DNA from: Piromyces finnis
Taxonomy: Eukaryota > Neocallimastigomycota > Neocallimastigomycetes > Neocallimastigales > Neocallimastigaceae
DNA length: 64,000 bases
Direction: 5' to 3'
Assembly (NCBI GenBank): GCA_002104945.1
Contig: MCFH01000033.1
Coordinates: forward strand, 1 to 64,000
Shown in pieces: positions 10,765-21,651 of the stretch. The notes beneath the pieces are model-generated. The model searched no databases. It was not told the DNA's origin and saw nothing but the letters and a program-made list of their open reading frames with translations. Position 1 is the stretch's first letter. Each line of letters opens with the position of its first letter. Position numbers and translations under genes: made by a program.

Positions 10765-11455
10765 TAAAATATATAATAACACCTTAGTGTTTAAAAAAGG
10801 AAGAATTTTTAATTTATTAAAAAATTAAGTAAGTCAGTGAAGCTTATTTTAACAATAAGGGTACTGAAAACAAAAGTAAAACCCACAGTTATTATAAGGG
10901 GAGCGCCAGGACGCTTAATTTAATAATAAAGAAAAAATTCATTTTCTAATAAAACGTTTTCTACTTTTAATAAATAAAATTAAATTTTATTTATTATTTT
11001 TGAAAAAATATTAAAATAACAAAGAAGTTAGGATTCAATACCTCCCTTAGCGTGGATAGTTGGACACCTATACGTAATACTTTGTTGTTTAGATATTATT
11101 AATAATCGGGGAATTAAACCTATTTTTTTTCTTTCCGCTTAATTAAGTAAGTGACAATAAAGAAACTAATACCGTTAATTCCTTTTATTGAAAATTTTCA
11201 TTTCCAATATTAACAATTGATAATATCTACGTTATCAACAAAGAGCTACAAGGGACCTAGTATTGAATACTAATAAAATTAAATATTTGATGGTCCAATA
11301 CTATTTAATTTGACTCTTTGTCTATATTTAAAATATTTTAATCAATAAATAATAATAAAGATTTAATTTTTTTTTTCTTTCTTAATTTCTTCAAACATAA
11401 CTTTATCTTATTTACATAATTTTTATTTTCAAACAATTATATTTTTTTAATTTTA
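10765..11455 (+). other. Element 2 untranslated leader
   Basis: About 700 bp between primer binding site and gag-pol start, A/T-rich, with no open frame of note. No homologue of the 10-bp repeat array in the element 3 leader is present. Confidence 0.6.
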
Positions 11456-14400
11456 ATGGAAGGACAAATATTTGATAACGCCTCACTAAAAGACGGTTTC
11501 GCAGGAGACAGAAAATATCTCAAAGGTTTCTTAGCCAAAATAGAACTTGTTTTTCTCCTTTATCCCGAAAGATATCAAGATGAAGAGAGCAAGGTTATCT
11601 ACCTGATTTCTCGCCTTTATGGAAATGCATTAAATTGGGCCGCTACGCTTATTGACAACCATGATCCATGTCTGACCAACTACCAAGCATTCAAGGAAAG
11701 ACTAAAGGCATTCTACGGGAACAATGATGCAGTCTACGTAGCCAATCAAATGCTACGTACTCTCAAGCAACATCGTTTGGGCGGCATCAGAGGATACATC
11801 CTTGAATTTAACAAATACTCTGATGAATCTAACTGGAATGAAGAGGCTAAGATGGATGCTTTTATCGCTGGGCTCAACCAAGAAGTTGCAATGAAGATAT
11901 TAGAGATGTTCCCAGGACCAAGAGATTTGTTTTCCCTCCAAACTATTGCAGCTAGAATAGACTCCAGACTTGCTACCAGGGGATTATTTTTTGACAAAAA
12001 TACTAAGGGACCAAGTTCTAATTCCAGCAATGGCTCCAGAAAGGCTTCCACAAATCTAAAAGAACATCCCAAGAAGAAAAGATACTTTGGTCCGTTATCC
12101 AAGGAAGAAAAAGAAAGAAGAAGTAAGGAAAACTTATGTGTCTATTGTGGATCTCCAGGACACCAACTGAAAGATTGTCATAAGAGAAGAAATAAAAACT
12201 CAGCATTCGAATCTTTAGTTTCTCTACAAAATAATTCTACCAATTCCAAGAAAAATCAACAAGATAGGGTAACCTCAAATTTTAAATTATCGTTTGAACT
12301 AGACACAAAAATTCTTATAGACTCCGGTTCTACACTTAATCTAATAGATGTCGACTATTGCAACGATCACAATATTCCCTACCACTATGAAGAAGATTTA
12401 CCCAACGTATTCGGTATTGGTGGTAGCCAAAAACTGTTCGGAGTTACTCCACTTCTTAATCTTCGCTACATGGATCACCTATGCCGTACTGTCTTTTACG
12501 TTACTGATCTACCTGTATATCCTTGTATTCTAGGTCTACGTTGGCTTAAGGAACATAATCCAAGTATTGACTTTGAAAATAATAAATTATCCTTTGGTTC
12601 TTCATATTGCTTGGATCATTGTATGACTCTCCCTTCGAATGTTCCCGAATTCCATCAGGAAACTTCTGTTTTTTCTACTGATTGCAATAACTCTTCTTCC
12701 GTTTCTTTGCCTATTTTTATTGACAAACCTAAATCTTCTTTTTCAAATTCTAAGTTATCTCATTCTCGTAATCCCAAAGAAAATCGTTCTAAATCTGTCT
12801 TAATTAACAATGAATCTGTTAACGATCCTTTATCACAAGAGACTTGTACTGTCATGGCTTCTAATATATCTCTTTCTAAAGTTGATTCTTGTTCACCAAA
12901 AAACTCTTTTAAAGACTCAAATCCTACTACTAAACTTCCGAAGGAATTAGAATCATATATGGACGTCTTTAGCGAATCTTCTGCTGCTCAATTACCACCT
13001 CATCGTCCTTATGATTGCCAAATAAACCTAATCGAAAATGCCAAGCTATTTTATGGACCAATCTACCCACTAACAGACGAAGAAACAAGAGTTTTGAAGG
13101 ATTATATCGATGAAAACCTCAAAAAGGGTTTCATTAGGAAATCCAAATCTCCTGCTGGTGCGCCTGTACTTTTCGTTCCTAAAAAGAATGGTGAACTCCG
13201 TCTTTGTCAAGATTATAGGGAACTCAACAAAATTACCATTAGAGATTCCTATCCTCTACCTCTGATTCAAGATATGCTAGAGCATCTTGGTAAAGCGAAA
13301 ATCTTCTCAAAATTGGATTTACGATCAGCATATAATTTGGTCCGAATCAAAAAGGGTGATGAATATAAAACAGCTTTCACCTGCAAATTCGGCCACTTTG
13401 AATACCTGGTAATGCCATTCGGACTGAAAAACGCCCCGGCTGTTTTTCAGCATTTTATCAATGATGTTCTGGAAAATATTCTAGGGATTTTTGTTTATTC
13501 ATATATTGACGATTTAATTATTTTTTCTGAAAACCATAAATCCCACATTAAGCACGTTATCGAAGTCCTGGATCGCTTAAGAAATGCTGGTCTTTATGCT
13601 AAGCTTGAAAAGTGTGAATTCTTTGTTTCCTCTATTGATTTCCTTGGTCATCGGATATCCTCTGAAGGTATACATATGGACCCCAATAAAGTTTCTGCTA
13701 TTATTAATTGGCCAGTTCCGTCCAGTGTCAAGGAAGTTCAATCTTTTATTGGCCTAGCCAACTACTATCGTCGGTTTATTCCTAATTTTGCCAAAGTTGC
13801 ACAACCCCTTCACAGACTACTTCGTAAAAACGTTAAATTTGATTTTTCCTCTGAAGCTCTTGATGCATTTAATACCATTAAATCATTAATTTCATCTGCT
13901 CCCATCCTGTCTCACCCAAATCGTGATCTTCCCTTTATTGTTGAAACCGACTCTAGCAACTTTGCTATAGGAGCAGTTCTGTCTCAAAAATCTCCTGATG
14001 ATAAAATGATCCATCCTGTCGCTTTCTATTCAAGATCTCTTACTTCCGCTGAAAGAAACTATCCTATATACGATAAAGAACTTTTAGCTATTGTTAATGC
14101 TCTTGAAACTTGGCGACATTTTCTCAAAGGTGCTTTAACCCCGTTTACTATTTATTCAGATCATCGAAACTTACTATATCAAAAGAAACCGGAAAAAATG
14201 TCACAACGTCTTGTTCGTTGGGCCCTTTTCCTTTCCGAATTTAACTTTAAAATTCTCTACCGCTCTGGTTCATCTAATGGTAAACCTGATGCGCTTTCAC
14301 GAAGACCTGATTATATGGATTCCTCTCTTCCTTCTGATGCTCCTTTTTCGGTTTTACGCCCTGAGAATTTCTGCGCTTTGATTTGTTCCATTTCTTCTCT

Positions 14401-15820
14401 TAATGATGAAATATTATCTGAATATGTGAACGACTCTTTTTACATTGACATTTGCAATTTTCTTGAAAATAAGAATCTCCCAGCTCCACATCCACAAAGT
14501 AATAAATTCTCCCTTAGTAATAGTTTTCTTCTTTTTGATAGTAGAATCTATGTCCCTTTAAAATGCCGTCCCTCCGTTTTGAAACTCTGTCATGATTCCC
14601 CCTCTGCCGGTCATTTTGGTATCCGCAAAACTATTTCTTTGATCTCTCGTGACTTTTGGTGGCCATCCATTTCTATTGATGTTAAGAATTATATCCGATC
14701 TTGCGAGATTTGTTGCCGCTCCAAGCCTTCTCGTCATAAACCATATGGTTTACTTCAACCCCTTGAGATTAGTGACCATCCTTGGGCTTCTATTTCTATG
14801 GATTTCATTACTGACCTCCCTCCTTCGGATGGATTTAACACTATTCTTGTTGTAGTTGACCGCCTTACTAAAATGTGCCACCTCATTCCCTTTAAAGGTA
14901 TTCCTTCTGCTTCTGATACTGCTTTTGCTTTTTTGAATTATATTTTCAAAATTCACGGTCTCCCCTCTGAAATTATTTCCGATAGAGGCGCGCAATTCAC
15001 TTCGAAATTTTGGAAATCTATTTGTCAATCTTTGGACGTCAATGTTAAATATTCTTCACCATATCATCATCAATCCAATGGCCAAACGGAGAGGGTAAAC
15101 TCCGTTGTTGAACAATATTTAAGATGCTTTTCTAATTATAAAGGAACAAACTGGATCAACTTTCTTCCATTGGCAGAATTCAGTTACAATAATGCTGTTC
15201 AAGACTCAACAAAATTCTCACCATTCTTCCTAAATTATGGTTATCACCCAAAATACTCTCCGGTAATTCCTGACCAAACGAATGTTCCAAGAGCTGAAGA
15301 GTTTACAAGAGACTTTGAAGACCTAATGGAGAAACTAAAAGAAAACTTAAAGAAGGCCATCCAAGTTCAAAAGAAATATGCCGACAAGTATAGACAAGAA
15401 CCTCCGACATTCAAGACTGGTGACAAAGTATGGTTGGATAGCTCCTTGATAATTCATAAAGGAAATAAAAAATTTAATCCTAGGAAACTTGGCCCGTTTA
15501 GGATAATTAGTAAAATCTCTAATCTCACTTATAAATTAGAATTACCAAAATCGCTGAAGATTTACCCAATTGTTCATGTTTCAAACCTAGAACCGTATTA
15601 TGAAGATAGTTTTGGAAGAATCAAAGATCCACCTCCACCTATAATAGTAAATGAAGAAGAAGAATACGAAGTAGAAGAAATACTTGATAAAAGAAAGCAT
15701 TATGGGAAGATTCAATATCTAATAAAATGGAAAGGTTATCCGCTTTCAGAAGCATCTTGGGAACCTGAAAGTAATTTAAACTGCGATGAACTAATTAAAA
15801 ACTTTAATAATTCACATTAG
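11456..15820 (+). CDS. gag-pol: Element 2 Gag-Pol polyprotein with C-terminal chromodomain
   Basis: 1454 residues in one frame. Order: Gag capsid region (about 1-150), CCHC knuckle (CVYCGSPGHQLKDC, about 227-240), aspartic protease (LIDSGSTLNLID, near 286), reverse transcriptase (YIDDL near 684, after VMPFGLKNAP), RNase H (ETDSSNFAIG near 831), integrase zinc finger (HDSPSAGH...CEICC, about 1045-1087), DDE core (D in SMDFITD, D in SDRGAQF, E in GQTERV, about 1114-1211), GPF module, and a chromodomain from about 1403 ([11 protein letters not shown]...YLIKWKGYP...SWEPE), which in relatives steers integration to modified chromatin. All catalytic residues are present. Since Gag and Pol share one frame, the Gag:Pol ratio must be set after translation, as in Tf1. 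Confidence 0.96.
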   Translation: MEGQIFDNASLKDGFAGDRKYLKGFLAKIELVFLLYPERYQDEESKVIYLISRLYGNALNWAATLIDNHDPCLTNYQAFKERLKAFYGNNDAVYVANQMLRTLKQHRLGGIRGYILEFNKYSDESNWNEEAKMDAFIAGLNQEVAMKILEMFPGPRDLFSLQTIAARIDSRLATRGLFFDKNTKGPSSNSSNGSRKASTNLKEHPKKKRYFGPLSKEEKERRSKENLCVYCGSPGHQLKDCHKRRNKNSAFESLVSLQNNSTNSKKNQQDRVTSNFKLSFELDTKILIDSGSTLNLIDVDYCNDHNIPYHYEEDLPNVFGIGGSQKLFGVTPLLNLRYMDHLCRTVFYVTDLPVYPCILGLRWLKEHNPSIDFENNKLSFGSSYCLDHCMTLPSNVPEFHQETSVFSTDCNNSSSVSLPIFIDKPKSSFSNSKLSHSRNPKENRSKSVLINNESVNDPLSQETCTVMASNISLSKVDSCSPKNSFKDSNPTTKLPKELESYMDVFSESSAAQLPPHRPYDCQINLIENAKLFYGPIYPLTDEETRVLKDYIDENLKKGFIRKSKSPAGAPVLFVPKKNGELRLCQDYRELNKITIRDSYPLPLIQDMLEHLGKAKIFSKLDLRSAYNLVRIKKGDEYKTAFTCKFGHFEYLVMPFGLKNAPAVFQHFINDVLENILGIFVYSYIDDLIIFSENHKSHIKHVIEVLDRLRNAGLYAKLEKCEFFVSSIDFLGHRISSEGIHMDPNKVSAIINWPVPSSVKEVQSFIGLANYYRRFIPNFAKVAQPLHRLLRKNVKFDFSSEALDAFNTIKSLISSAPILSHPNRDLPFIVETDSSNFAIGAVLSQKSPDDKMIHPVAFYSRSLTSAERNYPIYDKELLAIVNALETWRHFLKGALTPFTIYSDHRNLLYQKKPEKMSQRLVRWALFLSEFNFKILYRSGSSNGKPDALSRRPDYMDSSLPSDAPFSVLRPENFCALICSISSLNDEILSEYVNDSFYIDICNFLENKNLPAPHPQSNKFSLSNSFLLFDSRIYVPLKCRPSVLKLCHDSPSAGHFGIRKTISLISRDFWWPSISIDVKNYIRSCEICCRSKPSRHKPYGLLQPLEISDHPWASISMDFITDLPPSDGFNTILVVVDRLTKMCHLIPFKGIPSASDTAFAFLNYIFKIHGLPSEIISDRGAQFTSKFWKSICQSLDVNVKYSSPYHHQSNGQTERVNSVVEQYLRCFSNYKGTNWINFLPLAEFSYNNAVQDSTKFSPFFLNYGYHPKYSPVIPDQTNVPRAEEFTRDFEDLMEKLKENLKKAIQVQKKYADKYRQEPPTFKTGDKVWLDSSLIIHKGNKKFNPRKLGPFRIISKISNLTYKLELPKSLKIYPIVHVSNLEPYYEDSFGRIKDPPPPIIVNEEEEYEVEEILDKRKHYGKIQYLIKWKGYPLSEASWEPESNLNCDELIKNFNNSH

Positions 15821-15923
15821 TAATAGTTATTAATTTAAAAAAAAATTAGTAATTGATAAGAGAAAAAGAGAATAGAAAATAGAAAATAGAAAATGAAAAA
15901 ATATATTTATAATTTAATATTCA

Positions 15924-15974
<51 letters not shown>

Positions 15975-16072
15975 TTCAAAATGTATTCACTCGTTTCAAT
16001 TATTTCTTTTATAATAAAGTAACAAATAAATTTAGTTGATTCGTCTGGTATCCGAATCCTGGAGGAGGACCA
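15821..16072 (+). other. Element 2 3' untranslated region and polypurine tract
   Basis: Contains AGAAAATAGAAAAT-type purine repeats and a run of about 40 A followed by six T (15930-15976). It ends with GGAGGAGGACCA directly before the 3' LTR, the likely plus-strand primer (16061-16072). Confidence 0.75.
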
Positions 16073-16481
16073 TGTAACGAATCATAGAAATTAGTAACCT
16101 GTCTTAGTGGTTAGTAACTAAGACCTTGGTTTGAACTACTCGAGTTCGAAACCTCATTAATATCTTTTTTTTAATTATTAAAATATTTTATAACGAAATT
16201 TTACCAAAGAAGATAATTTCTGATTGGCTTAAAAAATTAAGTTGTAAAATTTTTATAAATTTACTTTTAAAAACATTTATATAAATACGAGTGAAATTTC
16301 TCAAAAAATTATTTTGAATTCGAGTTTTTATTAACAAAGAAATTTTATAATAAAAATAAAATTATTAAACACTAACCTGTTATAATTTTGTTAAGTGTTC
16401 AATAATAAAATTTTTATTTGCTTTTATTATTTTCCTTTTTATATATTTGTGTTTTTATTTATTGAACATTAGTTCTTTACA
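16073..16481 (+). repeat. Element 2 3' LTR
   Basis: 409 bp, apparently identical to 10345-10753. Followed by CTTAT, the right target-site duplication. A-box at 16100-16110, B-box at 16143-16153, self-primer 11-mer at 16322-16332. Confidence 0.92.
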
Positions 16482-16490
16482 CTTATATCA

Positions 16491-17044
16491 GAATCTATTA
16501 GATAATTAATATTGTCTTAATGGTTAGTATTTAAGACATTAATCTGGATCACTCGGGTTCGACTCACACCTTGATCCGAAATCTATTTAAGATTATTTAT
16601 TTAACAATTTAATTTATGACTCATAGAAACTTATAGAACTTATTCGAAAAAGAATAAGTTCGAATATTCGAAAAATCAAATATTTTTTGTAATTTTATCA
16701 CGGGATTCATTTTATGCAATTTTTAATTAATTTAAAGAACAATCTAGAAAGATAATTAAAATTTTTGATTTAGCCACATCAGATTTAGAAAAAGTATAAA
16801 TAGAAGTGGTTTGAATCGAAAATTAAAAAATTGTGTTTTTATTAACTATTAACTTTTAACTTTTAAATTTTTAAAAAAAAAAAAAAAAAAAAAAAAATAT
16901 TTATTATTAAAAAATAATTTAAATAAAAAATAATTAAAAAATTTTAATAAATAAAATTAATTGACTTATTGGGATCAAAATTATTATCTATATAAAGTTT
17001 ATTAATTACCACATTATTAAATATTTATATAGATACGCGTTACA
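16491..17044 (+). repeat. Element 3 5' LTR (remainder after element 1 insertion)
   Basis: Starts with the duplicated GAAT and ends ...GTTACA. Diverged from the element 2 LTR but in the same order: hairpin and A-box-like sequence (16513-16523), B-box-like GGTTCGACTCA (16556-16566, one mismatch), TATAAATA (16795-16802), then GTGTTTTTATT (16833-16843). The last is complementary to AATAAAAACAC at the LTR/leader junction (17044-17054). Confidence 0.75.
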
Positions 17045-17266
17045 ATAAAAACACCAGTTGTAACATATTCCCTTTACCTTAATTAATTTGTTTATTTTTC
17101 CTACCTGTTATAGTGTCTACCCTTGGTTTAAATATCCACTTGTATATTAGTATCTACCTGACTTTTGTACTTTTCTGTTTTGCTACTTTAGATACTACTT
17201 CTGTTTACTCCTTTATTATTTCTCTAGGCAATAGACACTACCTTTGTATATTGTTTTACAACTCTT

Positions 17267-17359
17267 TCGGACTCTCTCGGACTCTTTTGGACTCTTTTGG
17301 ACTCTTTTGGACTCTTTTGGACTCTTTTGGACTCTCTTGGACTCTCTTGGACTCTCTTG
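17267..17359 (+). repeat. 10-bp tandem repeat in element 3 leader
   Basis: About nine copies of ACTCTTTTGG or ACTCTCTTGG in a row, ending about 55 bp before the gag start. It also opens a meaningless Leu/Asp/Ser frame. Could act in leader RNA structure or be a replication-slippage product; element 2 has no counterpart. Confidence 0.85.
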
Positions 17360-17416
17360 GATATATTATACGATTAAATTGAATTAAAATTAGATATTTT
17401 CAATAAAATAAAGAAT

Positions 17417-20400
17417 ATGGATGAAGAATTGATGAACCATGCTACGTTGAAGGATGGTTTCGCTGGAAATCGTCGTTTCTTTAAGGGTTTTCTCGCTAAA
17501 ATAGAATTAATCTTTATGGTCTACCCAGAGCGCTACGCGGATGACGAAGCAAAAATCGTCTATATTATTTCAAGACTATATGGTGAAGCCTTGAATTGGG
17601 CTGCATCATTAATTCACAACCATGACGAATGCCTATTAAATTATGACTCATTTGTTGCAAAGCTTAAATCTGTGTTTGGCAACAACGACTCAACATTTGT
17701 GGCTAATCAAAAGCTTCGAACTATAAAGCAAAGGAAAATCGGAGAAATTCAAAAATATATTCTTGAATTTAACCGATACTCTGATGACTCCTCTTGGAAC
17801 GAAAGTGCAAAAATGGACGCCTTCTTAGCTGGACTACAAGATCAAGTCGCCAATAGAATTTTAGAAATGTTTCCCGGTCCACAAACGCTACTAAATTTAC
17901 AAGTTATAGCATCAAGAATCGATTCTAGAATCGATACCAATAGAAGATTTTTCAACAACAATCACTCTAATAGCACCAATCAAAACCGAAGAACTGAAGC
18001 AAATAGAAAACCTTTCACTTCGAGAAATAAGAAAACTTACGGACCGCTTACCTCAGAAGAAAAGGCTAGAAGAATTAAGGAGAATCTCTGTTTATATTGT
18101 GGTTCTCCAGATCACAAGTTAAACAACTGTCCAAAAAGAAGTAAAAATGAAAAAACAGCTGGGACTCATATTTCTAATTCTATGCCTGAAAAGAAACCTA
18201 GAATAAGATTCTCCGATAATCCCCATTTGAAACAACCAGTTTTTGAGTTCCAACTCAATACTTCCGACGTCTCCGTTAACACTAAACTACTAATTGATTC
18301 AGGATCCCAACTTAACCTAATAGATGTGGTCTTTGCAGAAGAAAACAACATTCCTTTTGATAAATCCGTCTCTCTCGACAAAATCTCTGGTATTGGTGGG
18401 GAACAACTAGTTTTAGGTAAATCCATCCCAATTTCAATTAAATACAAAAACCACCAATGTAAAACTATATTTTATATTGTAGACCTCCCGGGATATTGTG
18501 GTATCTTAGGTGCTGAATGGTTACATCAGCACAACCCTATTATTAACTTCGTTGAAAAAGAATTATCTTTTAATTCAAATTTCTGTTTGTCACATTGCTC
18601 TGTCATTCCAAATGTTGCCCCTACTTATGTTATTTCTTCTATTTCTAATGATTCCAAACCTTCTTGTAGCACTTCAACCAATTCTTATATCCATGATTCT
18701 GTAACAAATCTTCCAAAAAGTCAAGATTCCACCACTAACACTTCTAGTAATCAAGAAGTTATTCTACCCGCTGAACTTCAAGCCTTTGAAGATGTATTTA
18801 ATGAAAAAGCCGCTGAACAATTGCCGCCACATAGGCAATACGATTGTGAAATCCGTCTTAAGCCGGACTCCAAACTTTTCTATGGACCAATTTATCCTTT
18901 AACGGATAAAGAATCAATGGTATTGAAGGAATACATTGATGAAAATTTGCGAAAAGGTTTCATCAGACCTTCGAAGTCTCCGGCTGGTGCCCCAGTGCTT
19001 TTTGTCCCGAAGAAAAATGGTGAACTACGTCTATGTCAAGATTATAGGAAATTAAACGAAATCACAATCCGTGATTCATACCCTTTACCATTAATTAATG
19101 ACATGTTGGAACATCTAGGTAAAAGCAACATCTTCTCCAAACTTGATTTAAGATCCGCTTATAATCTTGTGAGGATCAAAGAAGGTGATGAATTCAAAAC
19201 TGCTTTTACTTGCAAATATGGACACTTTGAATATACTGTAATGCCGTTTGGTTTGAAAAACGCACCTGCAGTATTTCAACATTTCATTAATGATGTGCTT
19301 GAGGGAATCTTGGGAATATTTGTCTTTAGTTATATTGATGACTTAATAATTTTCTCGGAAAATTTTAAAACCCATGTAATCCAGGTTAAAGAAGTACTTA
19401 AAAGACTTAGAAAAGCGGGACTTTACGCAAAACTTGAAAATGTGAGTTCTTTGTCCCATTTATCGATTTCTTAGGTCATCGTATATCTTCTGAAGGTATT
19501 TTAATGGATCCAAAGAAAATTGCATCTATCTTGGAATGGCCAACTCCTAAAAGCGTTAAAGAGGTTCAAGCGTTTCTTGGGTTAGCTAATTATTATAGAA
19601 GATTCATTGCCGGTTTTGCTGAGATCGCACAACCACTGAATGCGTTACTTAAGAAGGATGTTAAATTCTGCTTCTCTCATCAGTGTGAAAATTCTTTTAG
19701 TTTAATCAAATCCAAATTTGCTTCTTCCCCTGTTCTTGCATACCCGAATCGTGATATACCTTTCATAGTTGAAACGGATGCAAGTAATTTCGCTATAGGA
19801 GCAATCCTTTCACAAACGAATCCAAAAGACAAGTCGGTTCATCCAGTGGCATTTTTCTCTAGATCGCTTAGTTCTTCTGAAAGGAACTATCCGATCTACG
19901 ATAAAGAACTTTTAGCAATTGTAGCTGCTTTAGAAACTTGGCGACATCTACTCAAAGGAACTACTCAGCCTTTCAAGATTTTCTCGGATCATAGAAATTT
20001 GCTCTACCAGAAGAAACCCGAAAAAATGACTCAAAGATTAGTTCGTTGGTCTCTGTTCCTTGCCGAGTTTAACTTTATCATCGTTTATCGGTCGGGTTCT
20101 GCTAATGGTAAACCTGACGCTTTATCTAGAAGACCAGATTACTTAGAAAATTTTAAGTATAACAATGACATTCCAAATTCCGTCCTTAGACCCGAAAACT
20201 TTTGTGCCATGGTTCTGGATAACAATCCCCTTATGGATAAAATCATTTCAAATAGCAAAGATGATAAATTTTACTTTGAAGTATGCAAATATTTAGAAAC
20301 TCAAATTCCCCCAGTCCCTCATTCGCAAATCGAAAACTTTAAAATTCAAGATGGTGTATTATTATTCAATAATAGGATCTATGTCCCCCAAGATTGTCGT

Positions 20401-21651
20401 TTGGAAGTTCTTAAAATTTGCCATGACTCACCCTCCGCTGGACACTTCGGATTAAAGAAAACTACTTCCTTTATTGTTCGTGACTTTTGGTGGCCTTATC
20501 TCTCAGTCGATGTCAAAGAATATGTTAGGTCTTGCGAAATATGTTGCCGATCAAAGGATTCTCGACACAAACCCTATGGATTTCTCTCCCCTTTGGAAAT
20601 TGCTGAACGTCCTTGGTCTTCCTTATCTATGGACTTTATTACGGATCTCCCACCTTCCCAAAAGTATACTTGCATTCTTGTAGTCACCGATAGATTAACT
20701 AAATTATGCCACTTCATTCCTTTTGAGAACATCCCTTCTGCCTCCGATACTGCTGATGCTTTCATGATCAACGTTTTTCGTCTCCATGGATTACCAAATG
20801 AAATTCTTTCGGATAGAGGTACTCAATTTACCTCTAAATTCTGGAATTCAATTTGTAAATCTTTTGATATAAACCTAAAATTTTCTTCTTCCTACCATCA
20901 CCAAACAAACGGGCTGACGGAGAGGGTAAACTCCGTTGTAGAACAATACCTAAGGTGTTACTCAAATTATAAAGGCTCTAACTGGTACAAGTTCTTACAT
21001 CTTGCTGAATTTAGTTACAATAATGCCGTTCAAGAATCTACCAAAACTTCACCATTTTTTGCTAACTATGGCTATAATCCAAAACATTCTCCAATTTTAC
21101 CAAGTCGTACCGAGATACCAACTGCGGATGAATTCACAAGAAATTTCAAAGAAATAATTAAAACTCTTAAAGATAACTTGAAGAAATCCATTAATCAACA
21201 AGAAAAATTCGCAAACAAACACAGAAGTAAAGCCCCTGAACTCAAGGTAAATGATAAAGTATGGATCAACAGTTCTTTAATAATGCGTAATGGTAATAAG
21301 AAGTTAAAACCTAGAAAACTTGGTCCGTACAAAATAATTGAAAAAATTTCTCCAGTTTCTTTCAAATTGGAGTTACCAAAAGAAATTCGCATTCATCCAG
21401 TCATCCACGTTTCAGAATTGGAACCCTACCATGAAGACAAGTTCAATAGAAAGCAACCGCCACCTCCGCCGGTTATTGTGGATAATAAGGAAGAATTTGA
21501 AGTCGAAGAGATATTGGATAAAAGAAGATATTATGGTAAAGTCCAATATCTAATTAAATGGAAAGGATACCCAATATCTGAAGCATCTTGGGAGCCAGAA
21601 ACAAATTTGAATTGTCCAGAACTACTTAAGGAATTCAACAAAAAGAAATGA
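17417..21651 (+). pseudogene. gag-pol: Element 3 Gag-Pol with chromodomain, disrupted by one frameshift
   Basis: First part 17417-19474: Gag, CCHC knuckle (CLYCGSPDHKLNNC), protease (LIDSGSQLNLID), reverse transcriptase through YIDDL. Second part from the next frame to 21651: remaining RT, RNase H ([10 protein letters not shown]), integrase HHCC and DDE, GPY module and chromodomain ([11 protein letters not shown]...YLIKWKGYP). Aligned with element 2, the reading frame is lost by a single missing G after LEN at about 19440, in a run GAAAAT where element 2 has GAAAAGT. An apparent ATG at 19504 is an internal Met, not a true start. Everything else is open, so this is a young defect or a sequencing error. 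Confidence 0.9.

Larger units (their letters stand above)
10345..16481 (+). mobile_element. Element 2: intact chromodomain Ty3/gypsy retrotransposon (Tf1/sushi-like)
   Basis: Complete 6.1-kb element with two 409-bp LTRs (10345-10753, 16073-16481) that look identical by eye, TGTAACG...TTTACA ends, a purine tract before the 3' LTR, and one uninterrupted gag-pol frame. CTTAT at 10340-10344 and 16482-16486 is the 5-bp target-site duplication. A single long frame, a chromodomain and inferred self-priming all fit the Tf1/sushi branch of chromoviruses. It is the youngest insertion here and has no visible defect, so it may be active. Confidence 0.93.
3279..16490 (-). mobile_element. Element 1: Ty3/gypsy LTR retrotransposon, interrupted by element 2
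   Basis: Minus-strand element with LTRs of about 648 bp that begin TGATATAAGG and end CATTGTAACA in element orientation. Its 3' LTR is 3279-3926. Its 5' LTR is 9702-10344 plus the last four bases at 16487-16490, split by element 2 with a CTTAT duplication. The two LTRs are nearly identical, differing mainly in homopolymer length, so insertion was recent. Gag and Pol are separate frames joined by a likely -1 frameshift site. There is no chromodomain, unlike elements 2 and 3, so it belongs to a different Ty3/gypsy lineage. GAAT flanks the whole unit. Confidence 0.85.

Noticed and set aside
19504-21651. Separate pol gene starting at ATG 19504
   Set aside because: The ATG is an internal Met of RT; alignment with element 2 shows a one-base deletion upstream, so this is the second half of one broken gag-pol.
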